17,796 nucleotides of DNA from Gammaproteobacteria bacterium. GTDB taxonomy: Bacteria > Gemmatimonadota > Gemmatimonadetes > Longimicrobiales > Gaopeijiaceae. This document shows, piece after piece, positions 1 through 7,606 of this stretch. The stretch covers positions 1 through 17,796 of the forward strand of contig JAHEKL010000026.1 in assembly GCA_024638345.1 (NCBI GenBank). Reading direction: 5' to 3'. A program made the translations under genes and the position numbers. A model generated the notes under the pieces. The model was given only the letters and a program-made list of their open reading frames with translations, was not told the origin of the DNA and made no database searches. Numbering within the stretch: position 1 is the first letter of the stretch; the number at the start of each line of letters is the position of its first letter.

Positions 1-1
1 C

Positions 2-892
2 GCGGTCATCGCCGTGGGCGGGACCCTGGGAGCGATCTTCGGTCCATGGCTCGCGTCCGTTCTGGCGACTCCTTTGGGCACCCCGAGCCTTCTGCTCGTT
101 TCCGCGGGCTTCTTGGTGCTTGCGCTCGTCGCTGCCGGAACGGTCGCTTGGCTTCAGCAGAACCGACCCGAGACGGCCACGTATTCCGACTCGAATGATC
201 CGCCGACACTCCCCGGCGCGAGAGTCATCGGGGGAAGCGCGTGGGAGGGGTTCAAGGCCATCTTCCGATCCCGGTATCTCCTCGGAATCGGGGGTTTCGC
301 GCTGATCGTCGCGGTGATGGCGACGTTCCTCTACTTCACCCGTCTCCAGATGGTGGCGGAGCTGGGCGAGGACCTCGACACCCGAACGTCCATCTTCGCC
401 AACATCGATCTCATTACGCAGACGACCACCCTCTTCACCCAGCTGTTCATCACGGGTCACCTGATGAAGCGGATTGGGGTGCCGATCACGCTGGCCCTCC
501 TTCCGATCACCGCCGCCCTAGGCTTCATCGGTCTGGCGGTCGCCGGCTCCTTGGCCGCGCTCATTGCGTTCGAAGCGGCCTTCCGGGCGGTTCAGCGGGG
601 AATCATGCGACCGGCCCGCGAAACGCTGTTCACCATCGTGAGCCGAGAGGACAAGTACAAATCCAAGGCCTTCATCGACACCGCGGTGTATCGGGGTGGC
701 GATTCCCTCACCGCATGGATGGAGGGGGCGATCGGCAGGCTCGGAATGGGCCTGGCTGGATTGGCCTCCTTCGCGGTGCCACTGGCGCTGGTCTGGGCTG
801 CGCTCGGCTATTGGCTGGGGCGGCAGCAGCAGCAAGGGGCCGCGGCGCACACACCCGCCGAGTTGGCGGAAACCCCCGCTTCGCAGGTCTGA
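2..892 (+). CDS. MFS-fold transporter, ATP:ADP/NTP translocase-like, 5' end missing
   Basis: C-terminal ~296 residues of a polytopic inner-membrane transporter. The frame is open to the left edge, so the GTG at 14 is probably internal and the true start lies outside. About seven to eight hydrophobic helices are visible, from the first residues through a final Trp/Leu-rich helix before a Gln-rich cytoplasmic tail. The segment RPARETLFTIVSREDKYK followed by FIDT-VYRGGD resembles the signature loop of bacterial proteins grouped with Npt1/Npt2 nucleotide translocases (COG3202-like); this is recalled family knowledge. Substrate is unknown, and many free-living relatives are labelled only 'MFS transporter'. 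It converges on the membrane gene at 985-1332. Its stop codon lies inside the first unit of a short degenerate tandem repeat. Confidence 0.8.
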   Translation, partial: AVIAVGGTLGAIFGPWLASVLATPLGTPSLLLVSAGFLVLALVAAGTVAWLQQNRPETATYSDSNDPPTLPGARVIGGSAWEGFKAIFRSRYLLGIGGFALIVAVMATFLYFTRLQMVAELGEDLDTRTSIFANIDLITQTTTLFTQLFITGHLMKRIGVPITLALLPITAALGFIGLAVAGSLAALIAFEAAFRAVQRGIMRPARETLFTIVSREDKYKSKAFIDTAVYRGGDSLTAWMEGAIGRLGMGLAGLASFAVPLALVWAALGYWLGRQQQQGAAAHTPAELAETPASQV

Positions 893-979
893 CCGCTCGC
901 TCGAGTCGTAGGCCCGGAGGGCTTTCCTATCATAGGCCTGGGGAGCTTCCCGCTTCGTAGGTCCAACCGCCGTCCTCCC
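881..979. repeat. Degenerate ~25-bp tandem repeat, four units
   Basis: Four copies begin at 881, 906, 930 and 955, with spacings of 25, 24 and 25 bases. Each opens with a variant of TCGTAGGYCC: TCGCAGGTCT, TCGTAGGCCC, TCATAGGCCT and TCGTAGGTCC. Units 2 and 3 also share a GG-rG-rGCTTyCC second half. The array starts within the last codons of the transporter and fills the gap to the converging gene that ends at 985. It is too short and too diverged for a CRISPR array. No T-tract follows a hairpin here, so I do not call it a terminator. Confidence 0.55.
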
Positions 980-984
980 AGCTC

Positions 985-1332
985 CTACTCCTCCGTTAGG
1001 ATCAAAGAGAAGAGCAGGCTGACCAGCGAGATCAGCAGGCTGCCCCAAAGGGCGGCCCAGAACCCCACTACAGAGAGCGCTGCCACCAGGTACGCAGTGA
1101 GCATCAGCATCAGCGCGTTGACCACGAGCGTGAAGAGCCCGAGCGTGAGGACGACGACCGGCAGCGACAGTAGGAGCACGATCGGCTTGATCAGCGCATT
1201 CACCAGACCGAACACCGCAGCGACGAGCAGCACCGGACCGAACTCGCCGGACAGGTCGATCCCGGGGACGAACCGGGCCGCGACCCAGAGGGCGACGGCG
1301 TTGACGAACAGACGGATGACGAGGTTCTGCAT
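985..1332 (-). CDS. Phage holin family (superfamily IV) four-helix membrane protein
   Basis: A 115-residue, almost wholly hydrophobic protein with four predicted helices at about residues 4-22, 33-56, 57-84 and 90-112. The central FGLVNALIKPI...LSLPVVVLTLGLFTLVVNALML pattern (residues 41-76) is typical of Pfam Phage_holin_4_2. Despite the name, chromosomal members are common in bacteria, often with no phage nearby, and their role is not established. No phage genes, endolysin or spanin are present here, so I do not infer lysis. The ATG at 1332 has no strong Shine-Dalgarno sequence. The gene is divergent from addB, with only 15 bases between the two start codons if addB starts at 1348, so any promoter must overlap coding DNA. 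Confidence 0.85.
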   Translation of the reverse strand: MQNLVIRLFVNAVALWVAARFVPGIDLSGEFGPVLLVAAVFGLVNALIKPIVLLLSLPVVVLTLGLFTLVVNALMLMLTAYLVAALSVVGFWAALWGSLLISLVSLLFSLILTEE

Positions 1333-1347
1333 GAGCAGGGCGGGTTG

Positions 1348-4300
1348 ATGTCGGGCGCCATCGACGGTGGCCGATCCGAACGTGCCAATCTACCCAACCC
1401 GGGGAGAATGAACGACCCCGTGGTGGATCGTCGATTCCTGGGATGGGACCGACCGATTCTGCACTCCGCCGTGGATCACCTGGTCCGTGCGGTCGAAAGC
1501 ACGCGACCGATGGACCTATCCCGGTTTCTCGTCGTCCTCCCCGGCGGGCGCGCGGGACGGCGACTGAAGGAGTTGTTGGTCGACCGTGACGACTCGGCGA
1601 GTCGACCCCTGAGACCGCCCCAGGTCACGACGGTCGGCCGTCTCCCGGAAGAGCTGTATCGACCTGAGCTCCCGGCGCCCGACCCGGTCCTCGATCGACT
1701 GGCGTGGAGGGGGGCGTTCCAGGCGCTCGGTCGAGACGAGATCCAGACGTTGGCGCTCGTCCCCGACGAGCAGGGTCCGGCCGAGGCGATTTCCCTCCTG
1801 TCGGGTCTGGCCGGGGTCCTTCAGCACCAGGTCGGCGCGGCTGGAATGAGCTTTGGCGATGTCGCCGTTCTCCTCGAAGGCTCCAGACCGTTCAGCGATC
1901 GTCTGCGCTGGGAGGTCCTGGCCAAGGCGCAGGAGGCCTACCGCGCGATCCTGACCCGACACGGCTTTCGGGATTTGGCGTCCTCGCGACGGATCGCCAT
2001 CTCGGACGGTCGGATCGCGACGACCAAGGGGGTCTGGATCGTCGGGGCACCGGATGTCCCTCCCGTAGTGAAGAAGTTCCTCGGGGCGCTCGAGACCGAG
2101 GAGCCCATACGTGTCCTCGTCGGGGCACCAGCCGACCTGCACGAATGCTTCGACGCGCTGGGCTGTGTCATCCCTGAGAGGTGGTCGGACATTCGGGCTG
2201 AGATCCCCGAGGGCTGCATCCATGTCGTGCAGCGCCCGGACGATCAGGCCGACGCGGTGATTCGCCAGCTCCGCGATCTGAACGGACAGGTTCCGGCCGA
2301 GCAGATCACGGTTGCGGTGCCCGACCCCGAAGTGGTTCCCTACCTGACCGAGAGGCTCGCAGAAGTGGGCGTGAAGGTGAGAGACGCACAAGGGACTCCA
2401 CTGCCACGCACGGCGCCGTTTCGACTTCTCATCGACGTCGAGCGGTACCTGTCCGATCCGGACTTCCTGGGGCTCGGAACGCTGGTCCGCCATCCTTTCG
2501 TGGAAGTCGCGCTCCGGACCAAGATGGAAGAGCCGCCGACGAGCCTCGTCGGGGTGCTCGATCGATACCAGACCTTCCACCTACAGGCGGGAGTGGGAGA
2601 CGGCCCGTTTCCCTCCGGGGGCGAGCGAGCCTCGGACCCACTTCAGCCGGTCGTTCTGGACGCGCACGGGACTCTCGAGCGGATCCTCTCGCCCCTCTCC
2701 GGCGAGCGGCTCCTGTCGGAGTGGAGCCCTCGACTCGCCCAGGTTTTGACCGAGTTGCTCTCGGGGCAGTCGCCCGCCTCGGCCCGAAGTCCGGCGGCGC
2801 GGGAGTTGAAAGCTTTCGCGGAGGAAGCCGGCTTAGTGCTGGATCGGTTCTCCGGTCTGCCGAGCGAGCTGGATTCGACCGTCTCGGCCGCGCAGGCGCT
2901 CCGGACTCTGGCCGAGCAGCTGAAGGACTCGGTCGTGCCGCCGGATCCCGAAGAGGGTGCGATCGAGCTTCTGGGATGGCTGGAGCTTCCGCTGGACGAT
3001 GCCGCGGTCATGATGTTGACGGGTGTGAACGAGCCCTATGTACCGGAGTCCGTGACCTCCGATCCATTCCTGCCGCACAGCCTGCGGGAGACGCTGGGCC
3101 TCCTCGATAACACGGGCCGTTGGGCCCGGGACCTGCTCTATCTTCGAACGATTCTCCAGACCCGAAGGCCCGAATCCGACGGTTTGCCGAGTCCCGCCTT
3201 GATCGCGGGCCGCTGGGACGGCGAGGGAAACCCCCTGCTACCGTCGCGTCTGCTCTTCGCCGAAGCGCCGGAGACCCTGGCCCTACGCGTCAAGCGATGC
3301 TTCGCGGAGGAAGACGCTGAGGAGGCGTTCCCCCCCCGCCCCCACGAGGCACTTACACGAGAGAACCGATCCGGCGATGCAATCGACCGACAGCGGAGGG
3401 TGGATTCGACTGCAGCGGAGGGCCCGATGCAGGGCATACTGGAGCTCGATTTCACTCCGAGGCCCGGACGGGGATTCCAGCTCCCGCCGGAGCCCGTGAT
3501 TCACGCGGACGAGGAGCTGGATCGCATTTCGGTAACCGCATTTCGCGCGTTTCTGACGGACCCCTACAAGTATGCCCTGGAGCGCGTCCTACGACTCAGG
3601 CGGATCCACGATCGGGCGCCCGAGCTGGACGGACTCAGCTTCGGGACTCTCGCCCACGACGTTCTGGATCGATTCGGCCGCGGACCCGGCTCGGGTTCTG
3701 ACGAGCCCCGCGACGTGCGTCGTTTCCTCGAGCGCCATCTGGAACGAGAGGCGAACGATCGATTCGGAGCTCGACCCCTCCCCGCCGTGCGGCTGCAGAT
3801 CGAGCAGCTTCGGAGCCGTCTGTTCGCCTTCGCCGAGTGGCAGGCGGCGTGGGTCCGGATGGGCTGGAGAATCCAGCGCACAGAGGCATCGCCGCCCGGC
3901 GGCGGGGTGGAGTTGATTGTGGATGGCCACCCGATCCTGCTGACCGGAAAGCTGGATCGAGTCGACTACAACGAGGGGGCCGATCGATGGTGCGTGCTCG
4001 ACTACAAGACCGGAGAGAGGGTTTCCACGCCCGAGGTCTCGCACCGTCGTGGTCCCAATTCACGAAGACAGTGGATAGATCTGCAGCTCCCGTTGTATCG
4101 GCTCCTTGCCGCCGGGCTCGAAGACGACGAGGGAGCCCCGCTCATCCCCGAGGACGAGAGGCGCCAGATTCTTCTAGGATACGTCCCCGTCTCTCGCGAT
4201 CTCCGGGTCAGGGAGCTCCTGGCGGGTTGGAGCCCATCGGAGCTGGACGAAGCGGAGGAGGTCGCCCGAGAGGTCGTCCGGAAGCTCAGAGTCAACCGTT

Positions 4301-4413
4301 TCGCTTTTGTCCCGGAACGCTCGACCGTCCGTCCGCGTGAAGATGTCGCGGCAATCCTGGGCGGCGACGTCATACGCGGGCTCGAAGAGGGGGGTCACGC
4401 CTCGGGTGAGTGA
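1348..4413 (+). CDS. addB: AddB-like subunit of helicase-nuclease (PD-(D/E)XK)
   Basis: Second subunit of the AddAB complex, which resects double-strand DNA ends for RecA-dependent repair. A degenerate helicase-like N-terminus is seen (VVLPGGRAGRRL near residue 62) with no functional Walker A. The middle carries LTGVNEPYVPES and DPFLPHSLRETLGL, typical of AddB. The C-terminal nuclease has GKLDRVD (D870) and LDYKTG (D885, K887), followed by QLPLYRLL. The usual Fe-S cysteines are absent: the C-P-[YF] site reads T-D-P-Y, and no Cys cluster follows the nuclease. ATG 1348 is chosen because AGGG sits seven bases upstream. ATG 1408 is an alternative start and would remove 20 weakly typical residues, but its GGGGAG is only one base away. 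It overlaps addA by eight bases, implying translational coupling. Confidence 0.88.
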   Translation: MSGAIDGGRSERANLPNPGRMNDPVVDRRFLGWDRPILHSAVDHLVRAVESTRPMDLSRFLVVLPGGRAGRRLKELLVDRDDSASRPLRPPQVTTVGRLPEELYRPELPAPDPVLDRLAWRGAFQALGRDEIQTLALVPDEQGPAEAISLLSGLAGVLQHQVGAAGMSFGDVAVLLEGSRPFSDRLRWEVLAKAQEAYRAILTRHGFRDLASSRRIAISDGRIATTKGVWIVGAPDVPPVVKKFLGALETEEPIRVLVGAPADLHECFDALGCVIPERWSDIRAEIPEGCIHVVQRPDDQADAVIRQLRDLNGQVPAEQITVAVPDPEVVPYLTERLAEVGVKVRDAQGTPLPRTAPFRLLIDVERYLSDPDFLGLGTLVRHPFVEVALRTKMEEPPTSLVGVLDRYQTFHLQAGVGDGPFPSGGERASDPLQPVVLDAHGTLERILSPLSGERLLSEWSPRLAQVLTELLSGQSPASARSPAARELKAFAEEAGLVLDRFSGLPSELDSTVSAAQALRTLAEQLKDSVVPPDPEEGAIELLGWLELPLDDAAVMMLTGVNEPYVPESVTSDPFLPHSLRETLGLLDNTGRWARDLLYLRTILQTRRPESDGLPSPALIAGRWDGEGNPLLPSRLLFAEAPETLALRVKRCFAEEDAEEAFPPRPHEALTRENRSGDAIDRQRRVDSTAAEGPMQGILELDFTPRPGRGFQLPPEPVIHADEELDRISVTAFRAFLTDPYKYALERVLRLRRIHDRAPELDGLSFGTLAHDVLDRFGRGPGSGSDEPRDVRRFLERHLEREANDRFGARPLPAVRLQIEQLRSRLFAFAEWQAAWVRMGWRIQRTEASPPGGGVELIVDGHPILLTGKLDRVDYNEGADRWCVLDYKTGERVSTPEVSHRRGPNSRRQWIDLQLPLYRLLAAGLEDDEGAPLIPEDERRQILLGYVPVSRDLRVRELLAGWSPSELDEAEEVAREVVRKLRVNRFAFVPERSTVRPREDVAAILGGDVIRGLEEGGHASGE

Positions 4414-7400
4414 GATCCAGTCCTTCGTGGGGGGCCGAAAGGCCCAGGAGATGATCCTGGCGGCGGCCGGATCCGGGAAGACATATCGGCTCTCCTCGAG
4501 AATGATCGCCCTCGTGGCCGACGGCGCGTCGTCCGGGGACATACTGGCTTCGACGTTCACCCGAAAGGCTGCTGGTGAGATCACGAGTCGCGTCTTGGTG
4601 AGACTCGCGCGGGCAGCGTCAGATCCAGAGCAAGCCCGGGCGCTGGAGCGATCCATGCCTGCCGAGATGGGTACGGAGGATCTCACCACGGAGGCATGCG
4701 CCGATATGCTCTCCAAGCTCGTGGGAGAGCTGCATCGGCTGCAGGTCCTCACACTGGACGCCTTCTTCTTCCGCGTCGCCAGGACCTTCGCCCTCGAGCT
4801 CGGTCTCCCACAGAGCTGGAGGCTCGCACAGGATCCCGATCGGGATCGGATCCGTTCGCGCGCGATCGAAGCCACGCTCAGGGAGCTGGATCCGGGATTC
4901 AGTCGCGATCTCGTGAGAGCGGCCGGGTATGGAGTTGCCGATCGCGGGGTGCATCGCATGCTATTGGACGCGGTGCAGCGCCTGCACGAGGTGTTCAGGG
5001 CGCTGGATCCGGACGTGTCGCAGCCATGGGGGTCGGGGGCGAGACCGGGCGTGGACCTGGCAGCGGCGCCGGACCTCATCGCTCGCCTCGAGGAAGCGTC
5101 GCTCCCCACCACCAAGTCCGGAAGGACCGACGAGCGGTGGGTGAGGGCCCGCGCCGAGGGCGTCGAATCGCTCCGCGAAGAACGCTGGGATCGCTTCCTC
5201 GGCGCCGGTCTGCCGAAGGCGCTCCTTCACAGGGACGGTGTCTTCGGCAATCGCGAGATGTCCATGGAAATCAGGGCGGCTCTCGATCCCCTGATCCGAT
5301 TGGCGCGTGATGCCCTACTCGTCCAGCTCGACCGAAGACTCGCAGCCTTGGGTCGATTCCTGCCCGAGTACGATCGACGAGCCTGGCGTATCCGGCGAGC
5401 GGAAGGTCTGTATCACTTCGACGACCTGACCCACGTCATTTCTCGACTTTCGGACAGGCACCGTCCGTCCGAGCTCTTCTACCGCCTGGATCACCGAATC
5501 CGCCACCTGCTGTTGGACGAGTTCCAGGACACGTCGAACGCGCAGTGGGCCGCCTTGTCGCCCCTGACCGACGGCATCCTCACGACCCGAGACCCGCACC
5601 GAGCGTTGTTCATCGTGGCCGACCCGAAGCAATCCATCTACGGATGGCGGGGCGGGGAGCCGCGTCTGCTCGACGACATCCGCGACCGCCTCGAACTGAC
5701 AGTGGAGTCCGTCTCGGAGAGCTGGCGATCCTCGGCTGTGGTCCTGAGAGCGGTGAACCGCGTCTTCGGCCGAATCGAGGAGAACGAGGTTCTGGTAAGA
5801 GAACGGGACGCCGCGAGGGCCTGGGCTCGTTCCTTCGAGGAACACCACCCCGCCCCCACTCTCCAACGCCCCGGATACGTGCATCTGGAGGTCGGACCCG
5901 AGGACAGGTCCGATGGTCCGCGGAGCTTCAGGCCCGGGCTTCTCCGGCACGCCGCGGACCAGGTCGCCCAGCTTCATCGACAGGCACCCGGTGCGCGTAT
6001 CGGAATCCTCACTCGAACGAACCGAAACGCCGCATACGTCTTCGCGGAGCTGCGCGCGAGAGGTTTGGAAGCCAGCGAGGAAGGAGGGGTTCCGGTGGCC
6101 GATGCGGCCCCCGTCGTCGCACTGCTCTCGCTGCTCACGCTCGTCGATCATCCCGCCGACCGGGTTGCCGCCTACTTGGTCAGGAAGACCCCCGTATCGG
6201 CCCTTTTGGATTCGGATCCCGGGCTGTGGGATGATCCGATCGCACAAGACCGCGCCCTTCGGAAGATCCGAATACGGCTGCTGGGCGAAGGGTACGGCCG
6301 AGTGATCTCCGAGTGGGTGGGACGGCTGGTCGGCCAGGTCTCGGCGCGCGACGGCCGAAGACTGAGGCAGCTTGCCGAGTTGGCCTTTCGCTGGGACGAG
6401 CGAGCGACGAGTCGGCCTTCCGACTTCGTGCGAATCGCTGAGGCTGCACGTGCCGAGGATCCTGCGACGGCACCCGTCCGGGTGATGACGATTCACGGGG
6501 CCAAGGGCCTCGAGTTCGACGCCGTCATCTTGCCGGATCTCGACGCCCTGTCCATCTCCGGAGACCGGAACGCTCCCTACATGGCATTCAGGGAGAACGG
6601 AACCGGACCGGTTCGCCGGGTGCTGCCGCGGGTCCACGAGGATCTGCTTCCGCTCTTTCCCGAGCTCGAACCGGCCGCAGCACAGGAAAAGGAGGGCGAG
6701 GTTCGGGATGCGCTCAGTGTCCTGTACGTGGGGATGACGCGCGCCAAATACGCGATCTATGTCTATGTCGATCCCGACCCGAAGGGCAGCTCGTCCGCCC
6801 GCACGGGGGCCCGGGTGCTGCGTGCGGCGCTGGCCCCGGATCGATTGGCCGTGGCGGGGGCTGTGCTCTATCGAGACGGGGGTCCTCAGTGGTGGCGGGA
6901 GGAGAATGCGGAGCCTAGGCTGGTGTCCACACCACTTTCCCCAGGGCCGCCCGGCCCGGGAGCGGAGTCCGCATTTCGACTCGCTCCGTCGCCACGGCGG
7001 CGCATGGTGCCTCACCGGGCACCTTCCGAGCTCGGAGACGCGCATGCCTCGAGCCTGAGCCGGTTACTGCGACCCGAGCCGCGGATGGCTCGAACCCGGG
7101 GTGCGGTCCTTCATCATTGGCTGGCAGAGATCGATTGGATCGAAGACGGACTCCCGTCCGACTCCGAGCTGCTGCGCACGGCGGCCGAGCGCGTGCCACA
7201 CGCGACCGGGCTTCCCGAGTTGCTCGAGGAGTTCCACGGGTGGCTGGGGGCACCGGATATCCGTCGCCTACTCTCGCGCGAAGCGTTCCCCGAGGCTGTA
7301 GAGGTGCGGCGAGAGTTCCCTTTCATCGTCCGCGAAGACGGAGGAATGATCGAGGGTCGAGCGGATCGAGTGCTGTACGTGCCGGATGCCGGCGTTCCCC

Positions 7401-7606
7401 GAATCCTAATAGTCGAATGGAAATCCGAGAGGCTCGATCCCGCCGACACGGCGGCCGTGGATCGCGTCGTCGACTCCTATCGCCCGCAGGTGGAAGCTTA
7501 CATCCGTGGGTTCGCGAAGACCGAGAAGGTCCCGATCGATCGGGTCGAGGGGTTGCTTGCCTTCGTCGCCTCCGGCTTCGTCCGAAAGGTTTCAGCCACC
7601 GCCTGA
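4406..7606 (+). CDS. addA: AddA, UvrD/Rep-type helicase with C-terminal nuclease
   Basis: Superfamily 1A 3'-5' helicase and nuclease, catalytic partner of AddB; 1066 residues. Seen in order: Q-motif region GGRKAQEMILAAAGSGKT (Walker A, residues 19-26), Walker B LLLDEFQDT (D371-E372), VADPKQSIYGWRGG (D406-Q409), TIHGAKGLEF (H697), and motif VI YVGMTRAK (R779). The C-terminal nuclease has GRADRV (D987), IVEWKS (E1004, K1006) and RPQVEAY (Q1028, Y1032), so all PD-(D/E)XK positions are present, with E-W-K where AddA usually has D-Y-K. GTG 4406 overlaps the addB stop (GTGAGTGA) and is preferred. Earlier in-frame starts at 4307 (GTG) and 4343 (ATG) would add residues encoded inside addB. The 3' end overlaps the opposing M28 gene by 15 bases. 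Confidence 0.93.
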   Translation: MSEIQSFVGGRKAQEMILAAAGSGKTYRLSSRMIALVADGASSGDILASTFTRKAAGEITSRVLVRLARAASDPEQARALERSMPAEMGTEDLTTEACADMLSKLVGELHRLQVLTLDAFFFRVARTFALELGLPQSWRLAQDPDRDRIRSRAIEATLRELDPGFSRDLVRAAGYGVADRGVHRMLLDAVQRLHEVFRALDPDVSQPWGSGARPGVDLAAAPDLIARLEEASLPTTKSGRTDERWVRARAEGVESLREERWDRFLGAGLPKALLHRDGVFGNREMSMEIRAALDPLIRLARDALLVQLDRRLAALGRFLPEYDRRAWRIRRAEGLYHFDDLTHVISRLSDRHRPSELFYRLDHRIRHLLLDEFQDTSNAQWAALSPLTDGILTTRDPHRALFIVADPKQSIYGWRGGEPRLLDDIRDRLELTVESVSESWRSSAVVLRAVNRVFGRIEENEVLVRERDAARAWARSFEEHHPAPTLQRPGYVHLEVGPEDRSDGPRSFRPGLLRHAADQVAQLHRQAPGARIGILTRTNRNAAYVFAELRARGLEASEEGGVPVADAAPVVALLSLLTLVDHPADRVAAYLVRKTPVSALLDSDPGLWDDPIAQDRALRKIRIRLLGEGYGRVISEWVGRLVGQVSARDGRRLRQLAELAFRWDERATSRPSDFVRIAEAARAEDPATAPVRVMTIHGAKGLEFDAVILPDLDALSISGDRNAPYMAFRENGTGPVRRVLPRVHEDLLPLFPELEPAAAQEKEGEVRDALSVLYVGMTRAKYAIYVYVDPDPKGSSSARTGARVLRAALAPDRLAVAGAVLYRDGGPQWWREENAEPRLVSTPLSPGPPGPGAESAFRLAPSPRRRMVPHRAPSELGDAHASSLSRLLRPEPRMARTRGAVLHHWLAEIDWIEDGLPSDSELLRTAAERVPHATGLPELLEEFHGWLGAPDIRRLLSREAFPEAVEVRREFPFIVREDGGMIEGRADRVLYVPDAGVPRILIVEWKSERLDPADTAAVDRVVDSYRPQVEAYIRGFAKTEKVPIDRVEGLLAFVASGFVRKVSATA

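Noticed and set aside
929..936. Terminator at CCTATCATAGG between the convergent genes
   Set aside because: The stem is five bases with a one-base loop and no T-tract; it is too weak to call.
881..979. CRISPR array
   Set aside because: Units are contiguous and diverged, with no unique spacers and no cas genes nearby.
985..1332. Prophage remnant, suggested by the holin family name
   Set aside because: No other phage gene, integrase or attachment site is present, and this family is widespread on bacterial chromosomes.
5315..7045. A 576-codon minus-strand open frame antisense to addA
   Set aside because: It is a shadow of the third-codon-position GC bias of addA, which has every helicase motif; the antisense translation shows no recognisable domain. 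The same applies to the long minus-strand frames at 1516-2580 and 11988-13337.
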